The position numbers and the translations under genes were made by a program. 64,000 bases of DNA from Amoebidium appalachense. Its lineage: Eukaryota; Ichthyosporea. Below, one piece after another: positions 40,629 to 54,101 of this stretch. Each line of letters opens with the position of its first letter. The stretch's first letter is position 1. The notes beneath the pieces were generated by a model. The model saw only the letters and a list, made by a program, of their open reading frames with translations. It made no database searches and was not told where the DNA came from. The stretch spans positions 9,610,001 through 9,674,000 of the forward strand of contig CAVNZM010000008.1 in assembly GCA_963693365.1 (NCBI GenBank). Reading direction: 5' to 3'.

Positions 40629-42448
40629 AGAATCAGACCTGCACCCGTCCAATGACTCTAGTGCAACCTCAGTTGCCCCCGTCCCCTCCACCATTGTTGG
40701 CCCTGGCCCGATGGACCTCACCTCCGACCCGTTTGCGGCCCGTTCGACCCGGAGACCACTGGGTGCTGCTGGAAGGTTGCGGAACTCGGTAGGTGTGCTT
40801 GTGCTTGTGTGGGTGGGTGGTGGTGGTGGTGGGGGGGGGGGGGGGGGGGGGGGGGGGACAGGGCATGTGGTGCACGTGTTTGTGCATGCATGTGTTTGTG
40901 TCTGTGCCTGCGCATGTTTTGTGGGTGTGCCTGTGCACGTTCGTGTGTGTGCCTAATGGCGCAGGTATGCCGTGTCTGTGTATCTGTGCAGAGACATTCA
41001 TGCCTTTGCCTATCCCCCTATTGCTCTTCTCTCCACACATGCATGCCTTTGCCTAACCCCACCTATAACTTTTTCTTTTTTTTTCCCTCCCCAAATACTA
41101 ATAAGCTAATTGCCAATTATCCCTCCCCCCCTCCTCCTCCTCCTCTCCCCTCTAATCCCCCCCTCCCCCCCCCTCTCCTCCACCCCCTTCTCCCACCACC
41201 ACCTTTCCCGTCCACCAGGTGCCACCCCCCTCCCCCCTCCCTCTCCCCCCCCCCCTCCCCCCCCCCCCCCCCCCTCCCCCTCCCCTTCCTCCCTCCCTCC
41301 CTCCATGTACATCACAGGTATATGGTAACCCTCTGTCCACGGTTCAAGAAACGAAGCAAGTCACCGGCCAGCTCACACACAGCACACTCGCACGTCATTC
41401 CACCCGCTCCTCCACCCGCTCACGAGAAAGCGTCAACAGTAATTTCTCGCGTCAATCCACCCGTCGTTCCCTCTTTTCCAACGCCTCCTTCCGTCTCTCT
41501 CACCGAAAATCCCCGGCACCCGTGCCCAAACCCCGGCCCCCGCGTGAACCTGAGCCTGATTTGGAACCAATCGCAACTACAATCACACCCAAACGTCCCG
41601 TGGGGTCTATTCCAACGCGTCCAGTAAGACCCCCCCCTCCAACTATCGCAAATGTTTCTACGACGTCGACGGCAGGAGGGGCAGGTGGGGTTTCTGGGGC
41701 AGGATCAGCAAATTTAGTCGGTGTGAATCAACCAATCGGAAATTCTGATGTCACTGTGCGCACATCTGCCAGCCGTCAGTCTAGCCGTGCGTCGTTTACA
41801 CGCCCATCCTCCACCTATTCCACTACCAGTAGTAGTACGGATACATCGACAATGAGCCTGGCGGAGAAACGACGTGCAACACTACGCGCACTCGATCACG
41901 CACCATCACCCGTTCAGGTACCCGCGACCACCATTACCGTTTCCGCACACCCAAGTCTCGTCCGACAACCATCAAACCCATCCGCTATACGCACGGCGCC
42001 TATAACACCTGCAAACACTCTTTCACCCAAGGTTAGCTCAGGATCCCTACGTCCGAAATCGACGGGAAGTATGGAAAGTGGCCAGAGTTTATCCGGAGTA
42101 TCTCCCGCCCCACCACCACGCACCGGGGTATACAAGCGTCCTAGCTCACCCGGGCTTACCCCATCACCCCGCGCAAGTACTACTAGTACAACAACAACAA
42201 CAACACCAACACCAACTTCTACTATACAGACAGTACCTCCTAGAAGGACCACCCTAGACTCTGGCTCAACGGGTGTGAAGAGGGTTTCTGTCACCTCGGC
42301 CGGAACCAATCAGAACGCACCGATTGCGGAACAGAGTGCTACACAGGAGGATTCTGGAGTGATTAAACCACGCCCGGCGCCCAAACCGACTCCCGGAACG
42401 ACCGGTGCACGACCGCCGCTTCCTTCGAGGGCTTCTAAAAAGTTGTGA
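20698..42448 (+). CDS. Dbl-family RhoGEF: DH-PH-coiled coil-SH3 with long Pro-rich tail, 17 exons
   Basis: Exons: 20698-20811, 22574-22675, 23269-23427, 28444-28596, 28978-29133, 29559-29981, 30708-30785, 31268-31384, 32396-32483, 33309-33361, 33890-34040, 34976-35112, 35379-35424, 36333-36448, 36929-39335, 40631-40788, 41318-42448. All phases agree and give 1862 residues. The DH domain (about 3-205) activates Rho GTPases by nucleotide exchange; visible signatures are [33 protein letters not shown] and [21 protein letters not shown] (about 229-345) begins [18 protein letters not shown] coiled coil spans about 396-481. SH3 (512-577) runs from [17 protein letters not shown] through EWW to VPASYL and is split by an intron. 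A Pro/Ser/Thr-rich tail with many PxxP motifs follows, with an E/K/R coiled coil near 1268-1352. It probably acts at the actin cortex, but the Rho target is unknown. Weak points: exon 6 may end earlier at a GTAAGG donor (29891), and exons 13 and 14 are short. The DH-PH-SH3 part is firm. Confidence 0.85.
22827..23035. repeat. Poly-C-rich tract in RhoGEF intron 2
   Basis: Runs of C up to about 30 bases with short T or A interruptions. Intron 2 is 593 bases and mostly this tract. Intron 1 ends in the opposite type, poly-G runs at 22222-22440. Confidence 0.9.
23570..23792. repeat. (GGGT)n, (GA)n, (GT)n and poly-C series
   Basis: Repeat series lying directly before the reverse-transcriptase ORF: GGGT units, (GA)n at 23626-23680, (GT)n at 23683-23709, then poly-C at 23766-23792. 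The RT reading frame is open through it, but this part is unlikely to be RT protein. Confidence 0.9.
23805..25949 (+). mobile_element. Intact reverse-transcriptase ORF, Penelope-like, in RhoGEF intron 3
   Basis: A 714-residue frame without stops or shifts, starting from the first Met after the poly-C tract. RT motifs: [13 protein letters not shown] block; [20 protein letters not shown]; motif A FDFSTLYT (Asp404); motif [10 protein letters not shown] (about 504); motif C RRYIDDL (Asp551, Asp552). An N-terminal CPC...HGHVLT cluster also occurs in a family of invertebrate RT proteins I recall as Penelope-like; this assignment is from memory. No GIY-YIG or other endonuclease follows the RT, and no RNase H, gag or LTR was found. 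Codon use (frequent ACA, CAC, GCA) differs from the flanking gene, as expected for an insertion. The element is on the same strand as the host gene. Its 5' end may be truncated at the microsatellite, and its 3' boundary is unclear. A recent insertion or a selected frame would both explain the intact ORF. Confidence 0.8.
25966..27160. repeat. Pyrimidine-rich block (poly-C, CT, poly-T) after the RT ORF
   Basis: Poly-C and (CT)n fill 25968-26250. Alternating T and C homopolymers lie at 26368-26515, more C runs to 26592, poly-C at 26961-26990, (CT)n at 26996-27113 and poly-T to 27160. Two diverged unique segments about 205 bases apart (26620-26745 and 26826-26950) resemble each other and share ACG(A/C)(C/T)TCTGCAG, suggesting a tandem duplication in the element's 3' region. 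Confidence 0.85.
27812..27995 (+). repeat. Dispersed repeat, copy 1 (intron 3 of RhoGEF)
   Basis: Matches the reverse complement of 59183-59400 with clear blocks: GCATAAGCAACCCTGC, GATCAAGACGGGT, TCTGAGTTGG, CGAAACTC and CCTGAGGATGGGCTCTGCTT. Order and spacing are conserved. It has no coding capacity. It may be a SINE or part of a larger retroelement; I cannot say whether it belongs to the nearby RT. Confidence 0.7.
28740..28985 (+). repeat. Degenerate tandem copies of the exon 5 acceptor region
   Basis: Three units, each with a TAGACCAG(A/C)(A/G)GTTT-like segment followed by pyrimidine sequence and (C)CACAGAGCATGCA. The last one ends in the real exon 5 acceptor (28977), and exon 5 itself carries a GACCAGCAGCTTT version. 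Decoy acceptors end at 28826 and 28913. The first leads quickly to a stop and the second shifts the frame. Confidence 0.75.
29145..29530. repeat. Poly-C and (CA)n repeats in RhoGEF intron 5
   Basis: Poly-C at 29148-29172, then CA-rich sequence with CACG and CATG variants to about 29370, then more C- and CA-rich sequence up to the exon 6 acceptor. Confidence 0.85.
29982..30707. repeat. GT/GGGT-rich, poly-G, poly-C and (CA)n repeats in intron 6
   Basis: (GGGT)n and poly-G to about 30150, GT-rich to 30350, poly-C at 30457-30493, (CA)n at 30617-30665, then poly-C at 30674-30698 serving as the polypyrimidine tract of exon 7. Confidence 0.85.
32040..32420 (+). repeat. Three-unit intronic tandem repeat overlapping the exon 9 start
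   Basis: Units share TTTACCCATTTTC.TTGGTGTT followed by ATCCATATCCA and GACATCACA; the block starts near 32070, 32214 and 32328. The last two units end in TGTC(T/A)CAGAGGATGA, so the exon 9 acceptor (cag ending 32395) has an upstream twin ending at 32287. The 108 bases between twins are free of stops in the gene's frame. Confidence 0.8.
32870..33085. repeat. (CA)n and poly-C repeats in intron 9
   Basis: (CA)n at 32870-32945, then poly-C runs at 33030-33085. Confidence 0.9.
33371..33540. repeat. Poly-C, (CA)n, (GA)n, poly-G, (GA)n series in intron 10
   Basis: Starts within ten bases of the exon 10 donor. Poly-C is followed by (CA)n at 33406-33446, (GA)n to 33484, poly-G to 33508 and (GA)n to 33538. 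Confidence 0.92.
34070..34140. repeat. Poly-G tract in intron 11
   Basis: Runs of G with single A breaks. Similar runs recur at 34269-34350, 34487-34514, 34862-34899 and, in intron 12, 35191-35280. Confidence 0.92.
34178..34250 (+). repeat. Intronic copy of the 3' end of exon 11 with its donor site
   Basis: Bases 34192-34250 repeat 33994-34052 almost exactly, including TATGACTTTGTGCCCGAGGA and the donor CAGG|GTACGTG. The offset is 198 bases, a multiple of three, and the segment between is open in frame (Gly-rich). Use of the second donor would add 66 residues including a second SH3 N-terminal strand ([14 protein letters not shown]). Confidence 0.8.
35710..35935. repeat. Poly-C, (CAC)n and (CA)n repeats in intron 13
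   Basis: Poly-C runs at 35710-35727 and 35798-35834 are each followed by (CAC)n triplets. A (CA)n tract lies at 35908-35932. Confidence 0.9.
36248..36362 (+). repeat. 59-base tandem duplication across the exon 14 acceptor
   Basis: The unit from ATACTCACTCGATTGAATCA through GAGGAACCCGAAGACGGTATG occurs at about 36249-36302 and 36308-36362 with very few differences. The second copy is the start of exon 14. Confidence 0.88.
36273..36296 (+). other. Candidate 24-base cassette exon (14a) in the RhoGEF gene
   Basis: These 24 bases repeat the first 24 of exon 14 (36333-36356) with few changes and have their own acceptor (AATCACAG) and donor (GTATGA). Phase is 1 in and 1 out, so inclusion adds eight residues (about IPEEPEDE) without breaking the frame. 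Whether it is ever spliced in cannot be told from DNA. Confidence 0.4.
36458..36880. repeat. Poly-C, (GAAA)n and (CA)n repeats in intron 14
   Basis: Poly-C at 36458-36478 and an A-rich (GAAA)n tract to 36532 lie near the donor. (CA)n and (CTCA)n variants fill about 36650-36880, close to the exon 15 acceptor. Confidence 0.88.
39358..39740. repeat. Poly-C and (CT)n blocks in intron 15
   Basis: Poly-C at 39358-39385, 39429-39477 and 39571-39590, (CT)n at 39591-39640, then poly-C to 39666 and again at about 39714-39732. Confidence 0.92.
40490..40629. repeat. (CTCA)n and poly-C up to the exon 16 acceptor
   Basis: (CTCG)n and (CTCA)n units at about 40490-40585 are followed by a poly-C run of about 37 bases that ends in CCAG|AA, the exon 16 acceptor. 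The homopolymer is the polypyrimidine tract. Confidence 0.9.
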
Positions 42449-44353
42449 TGTGAGCGTGTAGGCTGGTTGACTTAGGGGGGTGTCACTAGTGTGTGTGGTT
42501 TTTTGGACGAATTTACCTTTTTGGTTTAGCATGTGGTGTTTGTGTTTCTTTGATATGTTTTTTCTTGTTTGGTTTGCTGGTGGTTGGCGGTGGCGGTGAT
42601 GATGGTGTGTGGTGAGTGTGTTTGCGGGGGTGCGCTTTGGGGGGGGGGGGGGGGCACTTTTGGGAGAATTTTCTTGTGTGGTTAATACACACGTGTTTTA
42701 GCGAGTACTGTTGAAGCACGTCACATGTAGTCTCGTGATATGTAGTGTACATTTATGTAGATTTTGCATGGTAGCTGTAATGAAAATCCGATATGTTAGC
42801 TTATTTTATTATCTCTGCCATACACATTATAAAAGCGCCTATTTTCGGTCTTGTGTAGTAACTGCATAGTCTATGACGGTGTATTGTATAATGTGGTATG
42901 TGCAAGTTACAGTACGTTTTTTAGACAGTATAAACCTGGATTGTGTCATATAGGAGATACGTATGGCCCATTGGAATACCATGTGCCTGTGCAGGCCTAA
43001 GAGGTGTGGCTTTTAAATTCAACAATGTAAAATTTAAAAGCTCTCTGCCGGGCATCTAAGATAAGATACAGGGGCGGCTTCTATATATAAAAGTCATTGC
43101 CGGCTGGCCAAGAAGTGAGATGCCGACTACCATTTTGTACCGTCGTCAAGAGAGTCTTTTCGCTCTTTCTCACTCTCTCTCTCTTTCTCTCTCTTTTGGC
43201 CGGGCGGTGGGGGGAAGGGGGGGCTTTTCCTTCCCGTGCCGAAGCTTTGGCATCCCTCCCTCTTTCCCTCCTCCCGCCCCCTCCCCCTCCCCCCCCCCCC
43301 CCCCCCCCCCCCCCCACACTCACCTTTCCTTATCGTGCACCCCCTCCCCGCCGTGCCCCCCGATTCTCTCTTTCCCCCCTCTCCCCCCCCTCCCCCTCCC
43401 CCTCTTCCCCTCCCTCTGGCCCCTTTTTTTTTTCTCTCCCGTTTTTTTTTCCCGGGGGTATACGTATTGTGGAGGCCCGGGGAGTGTGCACGTGTGTGTA
43501 TGTGTGTGTAGGGAGGGGGAGGGGGGGGGGGGGGGGGGGGGAGAGGGGGGGGGGTATATCAGCCATGTTACCATAAGTGGGTCCCCTTGCAAACGGTTGC
43601 TATTTGTCTAATAACCTATTCAATGCACAGCTGCAGAGTCACACCGTGATGCACACACCGCCTGCCCATACACACACCTATACACACGCACACGAGCACA
43701 CCCATGCGGCTGTGGGCACACATGCTCACCCGCGTGCACACACAGACTCGGAGACACCAGTCTGCCACCAAGCTTGAAGGGGGGGGGGGGGGGGGGGGGG
43801 GGGAGGGGAATAAAACCGTTGCACCGTATGATTACTGGAATTGAGGTGTGCACAATAACCTAGCTTATTAGATCTAAATAGAGAGAGTATTGGAGGTGAG
43901 TGCGTGGTGTTTGCCCGAGGGTCTTTTCACGTGTGAGCACATCGTGGGAAGGAATGCATGCGTCATCACTATTATTTGCGTGTGCTGTGTTTTGGGGGAT
44001 GTCACGTGTGCACCTGTGCGGATGCAAGGAGGAAGAGGATCTTTTTTTTTTTTTTTTTTTTGCGGCGCGGGGGAGGTGGGGAGGGGGAGGGGGAGAAGGG
44101 GGGGGGGGGGGGAGGAGAAGGGGGGAGGGGGGGGGGGAGGTTGTGATTGTTATCACTACAAAGCAAGTATGTGTAAGGGTGACCACGTACACATGCAAGC
44201 GGCACGAAGAAGTTGAAAAGTGAAGTATTCTTAAGACACGACAGTATGCAACAAGCACAAAAAGTGGTGGCAAATGGTTACGGTGTTGGTGCCACCGTTG
44301 TGGTGGTGGTGGCAGGTGTGTGTGTTTGTGGGTGGGTGGGTGGGTGTGTGTTT

Positions 44354-44392
<39 letters not shown>

Positions 44393-45155
44393 CACTGTAA
44401 CAGCTGATCCAACCAACACACCACCAATCATATTAAATGGATGATGCCGCGTGAATGTGCCCTAGGAGTTGAAAGGGTACGTGGGCACGGCACGAAATAA
44501 AGTTACAGTTGATACCTTGTGGATGTGTGGTGGTGATTGTCATCACCGCCGTTTGTGGGTTGGGAACACTGTACACCCGGAAAGTTTTTATTTCATCTAC
44601 GTACACAGCATACGTGAGGTATAACGAGGGCCAATGTAACCGCCCTGTGATACAAGGTGAAAACCAAGAAAAATTCACATGATGTTGAATCAGACTGCAG
44701 AACGTATCCTGCTGCCAAATGATGTGAGCAACTAAGTGCACTTGTCTTGGGGAAAAAAGTGCACACATAGTGACCTCCTGACAACAAAAAGACCCCCCCC
44801 CCCCCCCCCCAAAAAAAAAAAAAATAAGGCCAATAAATATTCGTTCAATAACTGATTCAGCAGGATTTCGAAATGTTGTGAAAGAAAATAGACCGGGAAT
44901 GGGGCAACAATCATCATGGAGTTATGCAGGGAGAAGAACAAATCGGGCACGGGTTCCTACGTGGAGTGTTGGTAAATGAAGAAGAGAAAAAATTAAAGGA
45001 GGGGGGGGGGAGGAGAAAGAAAGAAAATCGATCGACTATTTGCCGTTGCAGGCACGCGCGTAGTCTTGTAGAGGTATCGGTAACTTTTTCCAGTTCCTTC
45101 CTTCTTCATTCTTTGCCCAAATTAGGCAGTGCCACGTTAAAACAGAAAGAGCGAG
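42449..45155. other. Region after RhoGEF with repeats and a promoter-like motif; no firm gene
   Basis: Unique AT-rich sequence to about 43070 is probably the RhoGEF 3' UTR and spacer. A TATATATAA box at 43082-43090 is followed by an ATG at 43120, but the frame soon runs into CT- and C-rich repeat. Poly-C at 43290-43315, poly-G at 43519-43552 and 43780-43803, a T run at 44041-44060 and poly-G at 44357-44391 follow. A donor-like GAG|gtgagt at about 43896 suggests a possible non-coding transcript. Nothing firm. Confidence 0.5.
43082..43090 (+). promoter_or_regulatory. TATA box without an identified gene
   Basis: TATATATAA follows an AT-rich unique region. The first downstream ATG is only 30 bases away and its frame is low complexity, so the transcript it serves, if any, is unknown. 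Confidence 0.35.
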
Positions 45156-45485
45156 CTAGCTGCCATAAACCACACCCACAGCCCTTCTTTGCATTTGATA
45201 TTCTGTGTGCATTTGTCGGTTGTGGTTCCCTGCACCAGCATCCGCAACCTGACGCGTCCCTTCCCCCGCAGTAGACTTGATAGCAAACATGTCGGTGGCA
45301 ATAGCTGTTGAAACGCATGCATACACGCGCTTGTGGTCGGAGGGAATGTGTATTTCGGCCCCAAATTGCCCTGGAGGGATGGTAGTAACGTGAGAGTCCT
45401 TGATGTGGTTGCTTAGCCTCCTCCCACCACGTACGTTGGAGCCCCGACGAGAAGCAGCTCGGTCTGTTGATGTTTCGTTCCCCAT
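45156..45485 (-). CDS. Possible small orphan protein (109 residues)
   Basis: A complete frame with mixed, non-repetitive composition in an otherwise repeat-dominated region. It begins MGNETST, which fits an N-myristoylation start. The middle (DSHVTTIPPGQFGAEIHIPS) looks protein-like. I recognise no domain. No clear TATA box lies upstream on this strand, and an acceptor-like CCCCAG sits about 50 bases before the ATG, so it may be the last exon of something larger. Could be chance. Confidence 0.3.
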   Translation of the reverse strand: MGNETSTDRAASRRGSNVRGGRRLSNHIKDSHVTTIPPGQFGAEIHIPSDHKRVYACVSTAIATDMFAIKSTAGEGTRQVADAGAGNHNRQMHTEYQMQRRAVGVVYGS

Positions 45486-45639
45486 TCTCCTTGGGTTTAA
45501 AGCGAATTTGATATTTTAAAATTAATTTTCTGGGGAGGCAAATTGGAGAGCGAGTGTGCAAGTACACGTGCAAACAGTAGGAGTTGGGGGCTCCCTCGGT
45601 GTGATGGAGGGGGTGTAATTCGATTGAAAAATGGGCCAA

Positions 45640-46877
45640 AATCAGGGGCTAAACCCCCCTACGACTAGTACGAGGGACAAGCGTACCTAACTAGACTAAA
45701 AACGGACAATTTGGGACAACAATTTTGATACAAGTCTACCCTGTGTTGTTCCTCGAGTTCCAAAGGGTGCAACTGCCAGCTGCACACAAACTTTGAAAGG
45801 TGTTGTAACAGGGCAGCCTTTGTAGAGCCAGTAAAGCGCCGTGCAAGCTCAGTGCTTCGAAAACTACACTGTAGGACGTCACGTAGGGGCTATCATTCAA
45901 GAAATTCTCAAGTTGCACAAACTAGACTTTTAAATGTAGGCTGATATAATGTTGGATTTGAACTTGACAGAAAAGCAGTCGAACAGTTGGTGAGTGCATA
46001 AATGTAGCTCAAACGTAAGTTACATTATGATTATTTTTTATAGATAAGCTGTAGCACCCACTCTTGAAGAACGAGCAGTGATGACTATGCAATTTCGGAG
46101 GTGGTGTGTGGAAAACGAAGCTCCTTTTACATGTCAAGAAGGGTCACGAAAGTTTCCACGGTTGCCTACGTCCGCGTCGCCCGATAGTCCGTGCACGATA
46201 CGAAAAAGCAGTGGTAATTTTTGTGATAGTAAGCCAATAGTTCTCAACAATAAAACTTGTAGCCAATGATATCGAGTACTGTTTAGCCAATCGAATGCTA
46301 AAGAGCAGAGCGGCTTTTTTTAACTGTAATTAGATGAAAATACCCTTCTCATTATTTACCAGGAAGAAAGCACTGTAGCACATGAGAAAAGATTACAACA
46401 GTCTAGCTTACCCTCTGGTTTTTTTCCCTTTCTCGCGCCCAAAACGGTCCAGAGTGGCACGCACTGCTCCCACGCACGCCCGTGCGCAGGTAAACTATTC
46501 GGCCATCATCTGATTGGCTACTGTTGTTGCACCTATATTTGGATCAACAACAAACCGAATGATTGGCTAGTATGTCATCTGTAGGAATCCTCATTCCTCA
46601 CTGCCAGTGCGTGCCCATATGTATGTTACGCCCTGGGCTTCGAACAAGCATTTGCTCGCCTTTTTTTTTTTTTTTAACAGCCATCTAGATAACACAAATA
46701 ATAGAAGAAGTACCATTAATGCGTTTTGATACCAGCTGTTATAGTGATCTATCATATTTCGCATTGGTTTGACTTGAAGATGTACTGGGGACTCGGGAGT
46801 CGGAGACTGACTTGGGAGCCGGGAACAGATGACGGGAAAAGTTTGGGGCCAGGCTCCCGGCCAGCCTTGCAACAGAT
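45640..46877. other. Unique DNA with CCAAT clusters; no gene seen
   Basis: Five CCAAT/ATTGG motifs lie between about 46230 and 46570, together with a CCTATATTT element near 46537, resembling the promoters of recognised genes in the window. No coding region follows before the repeats start at 47300. Confidence 0.5.
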
Positions 46878-47125
46878 CGCATGCATGCAGGCCCGACCAT
46901 AAGTCCATTTGGACCCTCCAAAATACCATCCAAATTCTGAAAGCACCATCGGATTCCGGATCGATGGTACGGTCCCGAAAATCGGATGGGTACGGATGGT
47001 ACCGGGGGGATTTTTAGTTACATAATTATCCCCTGAGCCTTCTGGGATAGTTTTCTCAATATGCATATACTTTTTGCGCATATTTTACGCAAAAAGTCAA
47101 AAAAAAAAACCTCGGGTGACTATCT
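46878..47125 (+). repeat. Dispersed repeat pair, copy A
   Basis: Shares blocks with the reverse complement of 49196-49386: GCATGCATGCAGGCCCG, a TGGGATA(G/A)TTTT segment, TTTTTGCGCAT and AACCTCGGGTG, in the same order. The interior contains several GATGGTAC palindrome-like motifs. Confidence 0.65.
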
Positions 47126-47309
47126 ACATACCACTGCCCTCTGAAATAAAGAGGGCCGTCTTTATTTCAGAGGGCCGTGCTACATACATACACTGGCCGG
47201 ACCGCAGTGCAGCCCGGGCCCTATGCCACGTATATAGCTCACGTATATATCATCAGCGCATACGAGCACGGCGCTGGGTGCACGTGTGCATTTTGATGCT
47301 CGTGCGTAC

Positions 47310-47870
<561 letters not shown>

Positions 47871-48179
47871 TCCGGGTTGCTACATGTGTGTCTGTGACGG
47901 TGTGTGTATGTCAGGGTGTGTGTCTTTACCGTGTTTGCATTTTTTTCCCCTTTTTTTTCCCTCCCGTTTCAGTGACCGTGAGGGCCGCGCTCCTGGCTTG
48001 AGGCCCCCCCCCCCATGTACCTAACGTCTTCCACTCGTAGCCGTGTCGTACCCTAGATTTGACCACCTCTGTGAGATGGCCTTCCTATAAATACACACTA
48101 AGCACAGGGCAAAGCCCCAACCCTTACAGCAGGCTATGTTCGTATATGCACGTGTGTCTATACGTCTCAGTGTGTCTTC

Positions 48180-49105
<926 letters not shown>

Positions 49106-49195
49106 ACATATATATGCACGCACACATGCTGCATGCACATGTCTCCGTGCGGAACACATGCACAGAACACGTGCGTGCACTTGTGTACATGATGA

Positions 49196-49386
49196 AAGGG
49201 CGAACAGACACCCGAGGTTCTCTCAAAGCAATTGCGCAAACGATGCGCAAAAATGCTATATTTAAAAAATTATCCCAAAAAGCGATGGTACCGAAAGTAC
49301 CATCGAATTTTGTCAAAATTAGAGGCCGGGGTTTGAAAGTACCATCCGGAAAATCTGAATTTTCGGGCCTGCATGCATGCCACAGT
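49196..49386 (-). repeat. Dispersed repeat pair, copy B (inverted)
   Basis: Inverted relative to copy A at 46878-47125, with the same ordered blocks. The pair encloses the (GT)n and (CA)n arrays. Confidence 0.65.
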
Positions 49387-50032
49387 GGTATGCTAAAAGA
49401 TCAAATGGGCAAGTTTCTATTGGCTTGTAAATATATTCAGAATCCCGAGATGTTGATTGGCTGATACGAGTCGCGTGGCTCAGTGAGTTAGCGAGCCACC
49501 AGAAGATTCTCCTCGCCACATAAGTGCGGAACAGAAGCAATATTGGCGCTGTGTTTTGAAAGCATGAAAGAAAGTATTGAAATTTGAAAGCCCCACACCT
49601 CGTTCCAATGTATAGCGCGTCTAGCCTCCACGGGCTTGTGTCTATGTAAAACTATTTGTGTGTGAACATATAGAGATCCCATCCTTTTTCCCAGCCTCGC
49701 GCGCTGCGGCCAAATTCGAAGTTGTGCAGGTACACCTACCACCTACTGAGGCGGTGTCTCCTTTCTTTTTTTTTTTTCTTTTTTCTTTTTACTTTAAAAC
49801 GTCGCACGTGCGGCAACACGTCAGTACGTGTTAGCAGGTACACCACTACGGTAACGTTTGCAGAGTCTCCTGCAGGCTTGGCCGACGGCCCCAGAGCAGC
49901 ACATGTAGCACTTTTCAATCAGCAGTATATCATAACTTACTCACCGTACTCTGGGTATTATCGAGCTGCTTGCAATTGATCTTCCAAGCAATTGCATCGA
50001 GCTATGCCTGTCACCTACTGAGGTGACTCGTA

Positions 50033-50127
50033 TTTTTCCTTACACACACAGCGAACACTGGACTCTCGGGACCGTAGAGCCGCCGCGAGAGAAAGCATGC
50101 ACGCGGTCGCGAGAGTGTAAGGAAAAA
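50033..50127. repeat. 95-base inverted-repeat element
   Basis: Arms TTTTTCCTTACAC (50033-50045) and GTGTAAGGAAAAA (50115-50127) are perfect complements. The loop contains further short palindromes (CTCTCG/CGAGAG). An adjacent perfect hairpin GTCACCT-ACTG-AGGTGAC sits at 50010-50027. No target duplication was recognised. Confidence 0.6.
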
Positions 50128-50412
50128 TGTGAGGCGAACGGCAAGTTGTCATAGCAGCCCAGGCACCGTCAGTACGTGCCAGGAGCTATGCGGCCTGGTT
50201 TTCTCTACGGTATCTCTCCACAGGACGCCCTCACCTTCTGCCCATGCCGATGCATCAGTGTCACCCACACCCCAGAATAGTGCATATATATCAAGTGTGT
50301 GCCTCACTGTGGCAGTCTTGCTGTTGCAGTGAAGTTGAGTGAGCCTCGCGGCGCTCACGGTGTAGCTATATAGCTAGGCTATAGCTAGTATATTATCACG
50401 GTTGCGGCAGCC

Positions 50413-53410
<2,998 letters not shown>

Positions 53411-53689
53411 TTGGTCAAGAAGAGTGGTAGTGTATGACTTTCTCGCGGTTTCATTGGGTGAGGTTCACTTTCATCAAAGCGGTTTTTCCCTCCTTTTCAT
53501 CATCATCTATGCATGCACCCAGAATCCTCAAAGTTCAAAGAACTATGCAAACTTCCTTTCTGTCAGTTTCGTGTTATGGTAAATGTAGTTCCTTTCGTGG
53601 CCAGTCTCAGGGTGTTCTTATTTCTCTTGTTTATGGCAGTTGACTTTTGACAGAAGATGGGTGTTTTTGGTGGTGGTGGTCGGTTTGGT

Positions 53690-53726
<37 letters not shown>

Positions 53727-54057
53727 CTGCTTGCTCGAAATGATCAAAGGTTTATTCAGGCAAATTCTATAGCCTATGAGCTTGTGCCAAACAATAAGAA
53801 CAGCACCATTTTTTTTTTTCCGGCTCATATTTATCTACCAACCGGAATCACCAAGGGCAGTGTTCTACATAGAACAGCATGTGTGGACTGGATATGTCTA
53901 CCTCTGTGAATCCGATGTTCATATGCCGTGATGATTATGTTCGAGTCCCTCGGGCAAAGAAGTATGGGGGTTATCTATCCGGATTTGGTGCACGTGTTCA
54001 ACTTGCAGAAACATAACATGTGCTGGGCAATGCAACTTTTGCAAACTTTATAGGAGA

Positions 54058-54101
<44 letters not shown>

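Noticed and set aside
46591-46929. 112-codon minus-strand frame
   Set aside because: Overlaps the edge of a dispersed repeat and has no protein-like pattern.
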